Below, piece by piece: positions 1 to 7,249 of a DNA stretch of 14,727 nt (position 1 is its first letter; every line of letters begins with the position of its first letter). The position numbers were made by a program, and so were the translations under genes. Location of the stretch: contig JBFFWQ010000136.1 in assembly GCA_041570195.1 (NCBI GenBank), positions 1 to 14,727 of the forward strand, given 5' to 3'. This DNA is from UBA11865 sp041570195. Lineage in GTDB: Bacteria; Chloroflexota; Anaerolineae; Promineifilales; Promineifilaceae. The notes under the pieces were generated by a model. That model was not told the origin of the DNA and searched no databases. It saw nothing but the letters and a program-made list of their open reading frames with translations.

Positions 1-242
1 AACTGGGCCAGCGGGGCGATCCAGGGATCGTCATCGTAAACGCCGCGCGGACTACCGGTGACGATATAAGCGTCGCACTCGTCCGGCGACTCCGGCGGCT
101 GGCCCAGGGCCACCTGGTAGCCGACGAATTCAAACCGGCCGCCGGCGCTTTGGAAGAAGCGGATGTAAGCATCCACCGGCGATCCGCCCCAGTTGACCTG
201 GCTCTCCTCGGGATGAATGGCGCTCAGAATACCCAGTTTCAT
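1..242 (-). CDS. Class I glutamine amidotransferase-like protein, N-terminal part (cut by window edge)
   Basis: The first 80 residues are visible, beginning MKLGILSAIHPEESQVNWGG and containing DAYIVTGSPRGVYDDDPWI. The pattern TGSP.GVYD..PWI is typical of GMP-synthase-like class I glutamine amidotransferase (GATase1) domains that stand alone. Such proteins hydrolyse glutamine to release ammonia, or act on related gamma-glutamyl substrates. The nucleophile-elbow Cys and the His-Glu pair would lie beyond the window edge, so catalytic competence cannot be judged. The ATG at 242-240 is preceded by AGAGGT at a suitable distance, which supports this start. The gene is divergent from the SRPBCC gene and shares a spacer with paired -10 boxes and a palindrome. 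The true substrate is unknown. Confidence 0.8.
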   Translation of the reverse strand, partial: MKLGILSAIHPEESQVNWGGSPVDAYIRFFQSAGGRFEFVGYQVALGQPPESPDECDAYIVTGSPRGVYDDDPWIAPLAQ

Positions 243-291
243 TTGCTTGACCTCTGCTAATGGTTTGTCGACCCTGTGCGGTCGCGGTTAC

Positions 292-297
292 ATTATA
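292..297 (-). promoter_or_regulatory. -10 box for the amidotransferase-like gene
   Basis: Perfect TATAAT on the minus strand, about 50 bases upstream of the ATG at 242. The -35 is weak: TTTCGC, 17 bases upstream, is the best candidate. The 17-base spacer contains the palindrome at 299-312. The call rests on the exact -10 hexamer and its position. Confidence 0.5.
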
Positions 298-298
298 G

Positions 299-312
299 AC
301 GGCATTTGCCGT
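299..312. promoter_or_regulatory. 6-2-6 palindrome, candidate operator in a divergent promoter region
   Basis: ACGGCA-TT-TGCCGT is a perfect inverted repeat with a 2-base centre. It sits directly against the minus-strand TATAAT (292-297), inside the presumed -35/-10 spacer, and about 40 bases upstream of the plus-strand TATAAT (351-356). This placement fits a dimeric regulator acting on both divergent genes. No regulator gene is visible nearby, so the binding protein is unknown. Confidence 0.4.
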
Positions 313-350
313 TGGCGAAATCCTTTGCCCAGGCAGTAGATGTTTTCGGT

Positions 351-356
351 TATAAT
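351..356 (+). promoter_or_regulatory. -10 box for the SRPBCC gene
   Basis: Perfect TATAAT, 34 bases before the ATG at 391. The only -35-like hexamer is TTGCCC at 325-330, a long 20-base spacing, so an activator may be needed. The box lies inside the longer open frame that begins at 340, which argues that translation starts at 391 instead. Confidence 0.5.
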
Positions 357-390
357 AGGCCGAATTGCACCGAAGCCATATAGACAAAGT

Positions 391-828
391 ATGCACGTCG
401 TCGAAAAGAGCATTTGGATCAACCGGCCGGCACAAGACATCTTCGACTTCCATGCCGACCACGCTAACCGGGTCGCCTGGCACGACCACGTGACCCGCTC
501 GGAAATGATCACGCCCCCTCCTGTCGGCCTCGGCTCGCGCTTTGAAGCCGATAACATCACGGCCGGCCGCACCGTGTCGATGGAGATCGAGATCACCGCC
601 TATGACAGGCCGCATGCTTATTCCTACCGCGCCCACACGGCCAGCGCCGTCGTCGACAGCCACCAGACCTTCACGGCCGAAAAGGGCGGAACCCGCTTTC
701 ACGTACGAATCGAACTACACTTCAAAGGTCTGGCCCGGCTATTCGGCCGCTATCTCCTCAGGTTCGGACTCGAAGATCACTTTGAGACGGCCGTCAAAGA
801 GCTCAAAGAAGAAATGGAAGAAGCCTAG
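391..828 (+). CDS. SRPBCC-family (START/polyketide cyclase-like) protein
   Basis: A 145-residue protein starting MHVVEKSIWINRPAQDIFDF, the classic first strand and helix of the SRPBCC hydrophobic-ligand-binding fold (SxxIxxPxxxVFxF). A central run of beta strands follows (SMEIEITAYDRP, YSYRAH, HQTFTAEKGGTRFHVRIELH). It ends in a long charged C-terminal helix (FGLEDHFETAVKELKEEMEEA region). Length and layout match small cytosolic polyketide-cyclase/dehydrase-like proteins, which bind hydrophobic small molecules; the ligand cannot be predicted. The frame is open from 340, but 391 is preferred because the domain begins there and a TATAAT overlaps the extension. No clear Shine-Dalgarno is present, so the message may have a short leader. 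The next gene starts 5 bases after the stop, so the two are probably co-transcribed. Confidence 0.75.
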   Translation: MHVVEKSIWINRPAQDIFDFHADHANRVAWHDHVTRSEMITPPPVGLGSRFEADNITAGRTVSMEIEITAYDRPHAYSYRAHTASAVVDSHQTFTAEKGGTRFHVRIELHFKGLARLFGRYLLRFGLEDHFETAVKELKEEMEEA

Positions 829-833
829 GGCTC

Positions 834-1637
834 ATGGCAACTACCACTTACCCTGGAACAACACAACACCAGGCCTTGCTGAAGGGCATTGTCAGACACT
901 ACGCGGCCGATCCACGCATCCGAGCCGTGATAGTATTTGGCTCTCTCGGCCGGGGTAATTGGGACGCCGACTCCGACATCGATCTAGACGTGATCACCAC
1001 CGATGGCGTCAGCCTGGACGTCGCGGGGGCATTGAAGGAGCTATGCGATGCTTTGGCCACGACCGGCGAGAAAGCGGCGCTACTCTTCGCCGTAGGGCCA
1101 GGCGAGGGCGAGATCGTCTTTGAGTCCTTGATGCAGATCTCGGTCCGTTACCATCCACTGGCCACAACCAAACCGGTCATCGTGGACAGCATGAAGCTCC
1201 TGGCCGGCGAACTGGATCCGGAAAGCATCGCCGCGGCCGGTTTGGCTAACCAGACGGAATACGAGCCTCCATTGCGGTTGCTGCTGGACCAATTGCTCAG
1301 GTATGTGGCGGCGACCGATGTAGCCGTGCGCCGCAAAAATCTTTGGCTGGCCATTGAGCTTCTAGGCCGGATGCGTAGCTTATGCTTGAAGATCTTTACC
1401 CAGGCCCGCGACGGGGATCGCTCTTTTTACTTCTTCACTACGGCGGCCGAACCCGGATTTCAGGCCAGAGTAGGCCAGGCGTTGCCCCAATTTGACCTTG
1501 CCTCTTGCCGTGGCTGTTTACTGACCTTCGTCGATATACTGGAGCAGGAGACTGGCCTCCTGACCGCCGGGCAACTGCAATTGCGCGACGCCGACCAGCG
1601 TCTGCTGGACCGTGCCCGCCAAAACCAGATCTTGTAA
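834..1637 (+). CDS. Nucleotidyltransferase-fold protein (Pol beta superfamily)
   Basis: A 267-residue protein with the N-terminal motif VIVFGSLGRGNWDADSDIDL (residues 33-52). This is the GSxxxG...DxD signature of PF01909-type nucleotidyltransferases, with D48 and D50 as expected metal ligands. A mainly helical C-terminal half (about residues 145-267) resembles the helical bundle that follows the catalytic domain in kanamycin- or streptomycin-type adenylyltransferases. It could transfer AMP to a small molecule or a protein. The strand that normally supplies the third carboxylate reads LMQISVRYHPL and shows no Asp, so activity is uncertain. The start is 5 bases after the SRPBCC stop with little ribosome-binding signal, suggesting translational coupling. 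The target is unknown; naming it a resistance gene would not be justified. Confidence 0.75.
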   Translation: MATTTYPGTTQHQALLKGIVRHYAADPRIRAVIVFGSLGRGNWDADSDIDLDVITTDGVSLDVAGALKELCDALATTGEKAALLFAVGPGEGEIVFESLMQISVRYHPLATTKPVIVDSMKLLAGELDPESIAAAGLANQTEYEPPLRLLLDQLLRYVAATDVAVRRKNLWLAIELLGRMRSLCLKIFTQARDGDRSFYFFTTAAEPGFQARVGQALPQFDLASCRGCLLTFVDILEQETGLLTAGQLQLRDADQRLLDRARQNQIL

Positions 1638-1724
1638 GACGACTCTTTTGGCGATTATCCCTATGATAGCATTCTTAGGTCTGTGTAAATCTGCGTCCCA
1701 TTTCTTTTCCAGGGAGATACTCTG

Positions 1725-2690
1725 ATGACTGAAGCCAGGACGTTCACCGTTGCCGCCATTCAAGCCGCTTCCATCCCCTTCGACCGCCAGGCCACCATAC
1801 AGAAGGCCGAGCGGCTGATCCAGGAAGCGGCCGCCGCGGGCGCCAAGCTGGTCTTGTTCCCCGAAGCTTTCGTATCCGGCTATCCCAGTGGACTCTCCTT
1901 CGGGACGGTCGTGGGCAAGCGCAGCGACCTGGGCCGGCGTCTGTGGGGACGTTACTGGGAAAGCGCCGTCGAGGTCCCCAGCCCCGCAACAGAGCAACTG
2001 GCCGCGGCCGCAAAAGAAGCAGGCCTGTGCCTGGCCATCGGCGTGATCGAGCGCGACGTGCAAGGCAGTCGGGGCACGCTCTACTGCACACTACTGTATT
2101 TTGGGTCGGACGGCCGGCTGCTGGGCAAACACCGCAAGCTCAAACCCACGGCCGCCGAGCGCTTCATCTGGGGTGAAGGAGATGGCAGCACCCTGCCCGT
2201 CTTCGATACCGAGATCGGCCAGATCGGCGGCTTGATTTGCTGGGAGAACTACATGCCCCTGGCTCGCATGGCCATGTACGATCAAGGGGTGGAGATTTAC
2301 CTGGCGCCGACGGCCGATAGCCGCGATTCCTGGCAAGCTACCCTGCGCCACATCGCCTGCGAAGGCCGCTGTTACGTCATCGGCTGCAATCAATACTTCA
2401 CCAAGGACATGTACCCGGACGATTTCGAAGGGCGGGAAGAATTGGCCGATCAACCCCATCTACTCTCCCGGGGCGGTAGCGCCATTATCTCGCCCCTGGG
2501 CCACGTGCTTGCCGGCCCGTTGTTTGGCGAAGAAGGTCTACTGACCGCCGAATTAGACCTGGCCAAGGTAGCCGAAGGCAAGTTCGATTTCGACGTTACC
2601 GGCCACTACGCCCGGCCGGACGTCTTCCAACTCACGGTGAATACCGGGCCATCCTCATCCGTCGTCAGGCGATCAGGCTCAGACCAGTAG
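1725..2690 (+). CDS. Nitrilase (carbon-nitrogen hydrolase, true-nitrilase branch)
   Basis: A 321-residue protein of usual nitrilase length. The triad is visible: E47 in LFPEAF, Lys in HRKLKPT (residues 136-142, K138 by family pattern) and C172 in GGLICWENYMPLAR. The CWENYMPLAR and RKLKPT...ERFIWGEGD blocks are characteristic of true nitrilases (nitrile to carboxylic acid plus ammonia) and less so of amidases; E145 fits the additional conserved Glu. Enzymes of this branch act in the cytoplasm as homo-oligomers or spirals and use aliphatic or aryl-acetonitriles or cyanide; the substrate here is not predictable. The start at 1725 follows a GGAG 8 bases upstream. The 87-base gap from the previous gene contains a TATGAT (1662-1667) but no good -35, so it may be co-transcribed or have its own promoter. 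The gene is convergent with the ABC permease gene downstream. Confidence 0.9.
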   Translation: MTEARTFTVAAIQAASIPFDRQATIQKAERLIQEAAAAGAKLVLFPEAFVSGYPSGLSFGTVVGKRSDLGRRLWGRYWESAVEVPSPATEQLAAAAKEAGLCLAIGVIERDVQGSRGTLYCTLLYFGSDGRLLGKHRKLKPTAAERFIWGEGDGSTLPVFDTEIGQIGGLICWENYMPLARMAMYDQGVEIYLAPTADSRDSWQATLRHIACEGRCYVIGCNQYFTKDMYPDDFEGREELADQPHLLSRGGSAIISPLGHVLAGPLFGEEGLLTAELDLAKVAEGKFDFDVTGHYARPDVFQLTVNTGPSSSVVRRSGSDQ

Positions 2691-2779
2691 CTCGGCCTCA
2701 CCTTTTGACGTCCGCTCACGGCTGAACAGGCCAGGGCTGGCGCCACGATCAAGCAATAACAGTTTCAGCCTCTGCGGGA

Positions 2780-4183
2780 TCAGGCGTCTTCGACGCCCTC
2801 TTTGCGGCGGCGGAACCAGAAGAGGACCGCCACAACCAGCATAAGGACGAGCGGGACGCCGATCGCCACCGGCAACACGCCGCCGGGATTGATGGAGCTG
2901 GATTGCTCCACAGTCAGGTGGATTCCTGAACTGGTGACCGGCTGGCTGGTGGCCTCTGACCCGTCCGGTTCCGGGACGATGACCATGTATACCATGTAGT
3001 CCCCTTCCAGAATCGGGTTCACGACCCAGCCCAGGGCGACCGATTCGCCCTGGGCTACCCCGTCGAGGTATTGGGTTCGTTCCGGCGACCAATCTTCCGG
3101 ATCGACAGGATCGCCGTCTCCCTCCAGGTTAATGATGTTCATGGCCACGATCAGCGGCGGCGACGTAGCATCGATCCCCTGATAGGTCACCAGCGTATGG
3201 AACTCAAGTTCTTCTCCGGTCAACAGCATTTCGTAGTTCTTGTCGATGTCGACTTGCAGCGCGGGGTCGGCCGTCTGGGCCAGCGCCGGTGAAGCAAGGA
3301 GGAGCAAGGCCAACGTAAGCAAGGCAGGCGCACGCCGCCAATTCAAATGGGTCGGGCGGCCGGCGGCCGCGTCGAGGCGCAGCCGGGGCGCGGCGACCAG
3401 GAAGAGAAGAACCAGGACCAGGGCGGCGAAGAACAGTGGCGCGATCAACCAGGAACTCATCTCCTCAAGCGTGCGGTTATTGACCAGGATCTTCTCCAGG
3501 AACTGGTTGGTCGCTTCCAGCGGGTTCACTTTCTTGAGTAGTTGGCCCATGGTGCCGGTCTGGGCTGTTCCGGGAAATTGGGTCGGTAAAAGGAAAAGAA
3601 TGTAAATGGTTAGGCTCACAAACAGGCTGGTCTTGTTGGAGTTGGACCAGACGCTGACCAGCAGACCGAAGGCGGTGAAGGCCGGGGCCAGGATACTGCC
3701 TAGCAGACCACCCCAGAACAAGGCCTGACCGAAGACAGGATCACCCTGGGCAAGCATGAATAGGAAGGGAATAGCCACCAGGAGAGCCACTGGCCAGGGG
3801 CTGATCGCCGCCAGGTACTTGCCGGTGACGATCTGCCTGCGACTCGCAGGCGCCAGCAACAGGCCTTCAAGGGTTGCCCGCTCCCGTTCGCCGCTGATGC
3901 TGTCCGCACCAATGATCAGGCCGATGAACAGACCGACGGCCATAGCCACTTGAAGGGTCAAGAAAACCATTTCCTTGGGTGGAATCAGGTCCAGCTCGCT
4001 GTTAGAAGCCAGCACGAAGGCCATGATGCCTAACAGAATGCTGTATAACACGATGAGATAGAGCGCTCGGCCCCAGTACCAAAGATCGGTGAGTTCGCGC
4101 AAGAACATCAACCACCAAGCCGGGCGCCCTGATTTCGAGGGCTCGTCACCCTTCTTATCGCCCATATTCTTTCCGTCGCTCAT
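2780..4183 (-). CDS. ABC-2 type exporter permease with fused extracytoplasmic C-terminal domain
   Basis: A 467-residue membrane protein. Residues 1-40 are a charged cytosolic leader. Six hydrophobic segments follow at about 41-60, 73-92, 128-146, 153-179, 185-201 and 246-266, with ISGERERATLEGLLLAPASR (96-115) after the second, a typical ABC-2 permease (NatB-like) loop. After residue 280 the sequence starts again like a secreted protein: RR, then a hydrophobic stretch (about 285-299), then ASPALAQ. Next comes a roughly 130-residue beta-rich extracytoplasmic region, a last membrane segment (436-456) and a basic tail RRRKEG. The gene follows the ATPase gene with an ATGA overlap, so the two form one exporter. 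The substrate is unknown. A TTG at 3346 could in principle start a separate protein, but there is no stop and no good ribosome-binding site there. Confidence 0.85.
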   Translation of the reverse strand: MSDGKNMGDKKGDEPSKSGRPAWWLMFLRELTDLWYWGRALYLIVLYSILLGIMAFVLASNSELDLIPPKEMVFLTLQVAMAVGLFIGLIIGADSISGERERATLEGLLLAPASRRQIVTGKYLAAISPWPVALLVAIPFLFMLAQGDPVFGQALFWGGLLGSILAPAFTAFGLLVSVWSNSNKTSLFVSLTIYILFLLPTQFPGTAQTGTMGQLLKKVNPLEATNQFLEKILVNNRTLEEMSSWLIAPLFFAALVLVLLFLVAAPRLRLDAAAGRPTHLNWRRAPALLTLALLLLASPALAQTADPALQVDIDKNYEMLLTGEELEFHTLVTYQGIDATSPPLIVAMNIINLEGDGDPVDPEDWSPERTQYLDGVAQGESVALGWVVNPILEGDYMVYMVIVPEPDGSEATSQPVTSSGIHLTVEQSSSINPGGVLPVAIGVPLVLMLVVAVLFWFRRRKEGVEDA

Positions 4184-5214
4184 TCAATTTCCTCCTCGGT
4201 GAGTTGTTCGGTAAGTTGCAAGAAGACATCTTGCAAACGGCTGCCGCCGACTTCCAGGCCCTGGATAGGGATGCCGGCCTGGATCAGGGCCTCTAAGATA
4301 CTGTTTTTCACCTGTGGCATCTGCTCGGCCGAATCCCCGTCCGATGAAGTGGTCACTTCCACCCATAGCCAGCCCATGGTCTCTCCAGAAGGTGTGACGG
4401 CGTTGACCTGGGGCAATACCTCCAGGAGCCGCTGAGATTCTTCCAGGTTAGGGACTGGTACCTGGACGCGCAGGACGTTACGCCGGGCCGCGCTGCGCTG
4501 GGCCTGGCCGATCACTTCGGCGACCTTTCCCTGAGCTACGACCTGCCCCGCGCTGAGGATGACCACGTCGTCACAAACGCTTTCCACTTCCGCCAGCAGA
4601 TGGCTGCATAATATGACGCCGGCATCACGTTCGCGGGCGATGCGGCGCACCAGGGTTAACAACTCTTGTTGCCCGCGCGGGTCCAGGCCCAACGTGGGCT
4701 CATCCAGAAATACCACCACCGGCTCGTTGACCAGCGCCCGAGCGATGCCCAGCCGCTGGCGCATGCCCCGGCTATAGGTCTTGATCAAGGATCTGCCCCG
4801 CTTTTGCAGGCCCACGCTCTCTAGTAGAGCCCGGGCGGTCTCTCGTGCTTCTCCGGCCGGGCGGCCGTAAAGCTGGCCAAAGAAAGCCAGGTACTCCAGG
4901 CCGCTAATCTGCCGAGGAAAGCCAAGGCTCTCCGGCAGTACGCCGATACGGCGCCGGATGCCATCGGGATGGTCCGAGCTGACGCCGTCGATGCGGAAGT
5001 GGCCCGCGGATGGCTCCAGGATCGTGGTTAGGATGCGGATCGCGGTCGTTTTTCCGGCCCCGTTGGGGCCCAGGAAGCCCAGGATCCGGCCGGCTTCCAG
5101 GCAAAATGATAGACCACGCAGCGCTTCTCGACGGTCATAGGATTTGCGCAGGTCCTCGGCCGACAATACCGGAGAGGCGGATGCCTGCGACTTGGAACGA
5201 TTATCCTGAATCAT
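4180..5214 (-). CDS. ABC exporter ATP-binding protein (DrrA/NatA/CcmA-like)
   Basis: A 344-residue ATPase. Walker A GPNGAGKT lies at 49-56; LPES at 93-96 stands where many ABC proteins have the Q-loop Gln; the signature YSRGMRQRLGIARAL is at 147-161, Walker B VVVFLDEPTLGLDP at 166-179 and the H-loop His at 205. A C-terminal domain of about 100 residues, as in DrrA/NatA-type exporters, follows. It energises the permease encoded directly downstream; their stop and start overlap as ATGA. The frame stays open upstream to a TTG at 5391, but those 59 residues are low-complexity and lack a ribosome-binding site. The ATG at 5214 has GGGAG 10 bases upstream and directly precedes the conserved domain. 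The 380-base upstream region should hold the promoter. Confidence 0.92.
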   Translation of the reverse strand: MIQDNRSKSQASASPVLSAEDLRKSYDRREALRGLSFCLEAGRILGFLGPNGAGKTTAIRILTTILEPSAGHFRIDGVSSDHPDGIRRRIGVLPESLGFPRQISGLEYLAFFGQLYGRPAGEARETARALLESVGLQKRGRSLIKTYSRGMRQRLGIARALVNEPVVVFLDEPTLGLDPRGQQELLTLVRRIARERDAGVILCSHLLAEVESVCDDVVILSAGQVVAQGKVAEVIGQAQRSAARRNVLRVQVPVPNLEESQRLLEVLPQVNAVTPSGETMGWLWVEVTTSSDGDSAEQMPQVKNSILEALIQAGIPIQGLEVGGSRLQDVFLQLTEQLTEEEIE

Positions 5215-5594
5215 CAGCGTATGTCTCCCGCCACTGATACAAATTACAGATATACCTGCCAGAAGTGAAACCGGCGAGCGCGCCTGCGCGGCTGGGGCAC
5301 TATGACTATGCAATTTCGGAAGTTCCGGGCGTCTAGACAACCAATCCCGCCGGCCCTCACGAGCCACAAAAGCCCGTTCCTCCACCGTCAACGCTCGGGT
5401 CAGTGCTCATCTAGGAATCTCTATAAAGCTGAAGGAGAGCTTATCACGCGGGATTAAGAAAACGATGAAAACCACAAACCTTAACCAGGGTTTTCCAGGC
5501 AAAATCTGCACCAATGCTTTGGCGCTGGCATCGCTTCTCACTTGGCTCGGTTTAACTGACTACGGAAAAAGTCCTGGCGAAGAATGATAGCGGC
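5215..5594. other. Intergenic region upstream of the ABC exporter operon
   Basis: About 380 bases between the cupin stop and the ABC ATPase start, both on the minus strand. It should contain the exporter promoter, but I see no hexamer pair good enough to name one. The 5215-5391 part is open in frame with the ATPase (TTG at 5391) but looks non-coding. A 40-codon plus-strand frame (5465-5587) with a short hydrophobic stretch has no ribosome-binding site and is probably chance. A 10-base palindrome TCAGCGCTGA (5595-5604) overlaps the cupin stop codon. Confidence 0.5.
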
Positions 5595-5909
5595 TCAGCG
5601 CTGATGGCCTTCCAGGCAAACAACCCCTTCAGGACCAACAAACGCGTCATGGACGACGCCGGCCGGCAAATCCAGCCGGTCGCCGGTGGCAAGCGTAACT
5701 GACTCCCCTCGTTCAGGCAGGCCCAAAGTAATAGAGCCCGAGACGACATAGATGACCTTGTGGAAACTATGGCTGTGAGCTTGGTAACGATCGTGGGGTC
5801 CGTTGGACCAGCGGTAAGGGTCCATCCCTTCGGCCGCGTACAAGTTGCGCAAATCAGATTCTGTTGGCGCATTATCGTGCGGCCAGGAGGTTACCTTTAC
5901 TTTAGGCAT
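5595..5909 (-). CDS. Small cupin-domain protein
   Basis: A 104-residue single-domain cupin. Motif 1 is seen as AHSHSFHKVIYVVSG (residues 44-58), with H45 and H47 as likely metal ligands. The usual Glu is replaced by K51, which may mean an altered or absent metal site. Motif 2 is GDRLDLPAGVVHDA (76-89), with P82, G84 and H87. Such mono-cupins are cytosolic and range from isomerases and dioxygenases to ligand-binding proteins, so no reaction is assigned. The start ATG (5909-5907) has no good Shine-Dalgarno; a GGAG lies about 16 bases upstream. It lies 43 bases downstream of the serine hydrolase gene on the same strand, so co-transcription is plausible. A 14-base palindrome sits in that gap. Confidence 0.8.
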   Translation of the reverse strand: MPKVKVTSWPHDNAPTESDLRNLYAAEGMDPYRWSNGPHDRYQAHSHSFHKVIYVVSGSITLGLPERGESVTLATGDRLDLPAGVVHDAFVGPEGVVCLEGHQR

Positions 5910-5936
5910 TCTGTCGCTGCTATATCTCCATTTCGC

Positions 5937-5950
5937 CTACCATATGGTAG
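5937..5950. repeat. Perfect 14-base palindrome between hydrolase stop and cupin start
   Basis: CTACCATATGGTAG is a perfect gapless palindrome located 2 bases after the hydrolase stop and 27 bases before the cupin ATG. It could be a binding site for a dimeric regulator giving the cupin its own control, or it could be chance. It is a poor RNA hairpin because it has no loop. Confidence 0.4.
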
Positions 5951-5952
5951 CT

Positions 5953-7203
5953 TCACCGCCAGTCGATATTGGCGGCAACATGGGCGATAGAATCTCTGAT
6001 GGCCGTGCCTCTGAGGGCCATACCATAGGGCCACTCATTACCCATGACGACAACGCCAAGTCCCTCTTCGGGATATAGCTGCATGATGCTGGAAAATCCC
6101 GGCCCTTCACCACTGTGCATAATGCACTGTCGACCACCATTGGGCCATATCAACCAGCCCAAACCGTGTTTGGCGCCTTTGTAGATTAAACCCGGACCGC
6201 CTTCAGCCACGATATGCCCGTCTTCGATCATCATGGCCACGCTCTCCGGGGACAAGATCCGATTGCCGTTCAGAGAACCCCGGTTCAGAAAGGCCGCCGC
6301 GAAGAGAGCAGCTTCCCCGACCGGCCCATTGACGCCGGCGCCGCCTGAAAAATCGGGCGAGGCCCGTTTGAGCCACATGCGACCGTTCACCGTCTCGCGG
6401 ATGAAAAAGTCAGGATCTTCGACAACCATGGCCAGCAGCGCGCTGATAATATTGCCTCTCGGCTGCGACCCAACGGCCGCATTCGCCCGCATTGCCTTTG
6501 TGTATACGTGGTTGCTGTTGTCCATTCGCAGCGGCCGGAAGATATGCTCGACCAAATACTCATGATGGGCTTGGCCCGAGACCACTTCGACGATGGCGCC
6601 CAGAACTGTGTAGCCTAGATTGGTATAGGAAGCCCGCGTTCCCGGTTCGAATTTGAGATTTCGATACTTTGCTACGAGATGCTTGACCAACTCGACCTGA
6701 TCAGGATACGGCCGGCCGTCCACATGAACCATACCCAACATATGCTTCGGATGAACCAGGCCTGAACTGTGGTTCAGCAAGTGCCGGATGGTGATTTGTT
6801 CGCCGTTTGTTGACGGGGAATGAACCTCGAACAACGGCAGATGTTTGATAACCGGGTCTTCTATGTTGAGCGCCGCCCGTTCGTGAAGTTGGAAGATAGC
6901 CACCGCGGTAGCTATCTTGGTTATCGACATCCATTGAAAGACTGTATCAGGGGTAGCGGCGATGTTTTTGGGGCCATCGGCCAGGCCAAAACCTCTTATA
7001 TAGACGATCTCGCCATCCTTGACCACGGCCAGCGACAAGCCGGGCGGGCGGCCAATCTCGACCAGCTTGTTTACGTACGCCTCAAGTTCGCCAACTGTGA
7101 CCGTCCCTTGTGGCGGTTTTGGCGGCTTACTGCCCGATAACGCAGAACCCGCGGCCGACAGCAGGTAGCTAGAAGCCCGACCGGCTCTGCGCACCTTATT
7201 CAT
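5953..7203 (-). CDS. Serine hydrolase, class C beta-lactamase / DD-peptidase family
   Basis: A 416-residue protein with all three active-site motifs of the class C beta-lactamase-related family (PF00144): SITK (S93 nucleophile, K96), YTN (Y194-N196) and HSG (H364-G366) in place of KTG. HLLNHSSGL at 142-150 is the family-typical HLLxHxSG block. The N-terminus (MNKVRRAGRASSYLLSAAGSAL) is basic followed by a modest hydrophobic stretch and may be a weak export signal; otherwise the protein is cytosolic. Members include esterases, D-amino-acid peptidases and penicillin-binding-like enzymes; HSG is common in the esterase/peptidase members, so beta-lactam hydrolysis should not be assumed. The ATG at 7203 has only a weak purine stretch (ACAGG) close by. 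The desaturase gene ends 46 bases upstream and the cupin starts 43 bases downstream, so the three could be one transcript. Confidence 0.88.
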   Translation of the reverse strand: MNKVRRAGRASSYLLSAAGSALSGSKPPKPPQGTVTVGELEAYVNKLVEIGRPPGLSLAVVKDGEIVYIRGFGLADGPKNIAATPDTVFQWMSITKIATAVAIFQLHERAALNIEDPVIKHLPLFEVHSPSTNGEQITIRHLLNHSSGLVHPKHMLGMVHVDGRPYPDQVELVKHLVAKYRNLKFEPGTRASYTNLGYTVLGAIVEVVSGQAHHEYLVEHIFRPLRMDNSNHVYTKAMRANAAVGSQPRGNIISALLAMVVEDPDFFIRETVNGRMWLKRASPDFSGGAGVNGPVGEAALFAAAFLNRGSLNGNRILSPESVAMMIEDGHIVAEGGPGLIYKGAKHGLGWLIWPNGGRQCIMHSGEGPGFSSIMQLYPEEGLGVVVMGNEWPYGMALRGTAIRDSIAHVAANIDWR

Positions 7204-7249
7204 AGCCTGTCATCGCCATGGTAGAGCTTGGTCCGCAGGAACGCGTCAA

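Noticed and set aside
340..390. Upstream start of the SRPBCC protein at 340
   Set aside because: The extension contains a perfect TATAAT and adds residues with no family match; the domain starts at the ATG at 391.
5215..5391. N-terminal extension of the ABC ATPase frame to a TTG at 5391
   Set aside because: There is no ribosome-binding site at the TTG, the added residues show no domain, and the ATG at 5214 has GGGAG upstream and directly precedes the ATPase fold.
5465..5587. 40-codon plus-strand frame with a hydrophobic stretch, possible small membrane peptide
   Set aside because: No Shine-Dalgarno within range, no recognisable sequence, and frames of this length are expected by chance.
5953..7203. 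Calling the serine hydrolase a beta-lactam resistance gene
   Set aside because: It has the family motifs but HSG in place of KTG, and no ampC/ampR-like context; esterase or peptidase activity is equally likely or more so.
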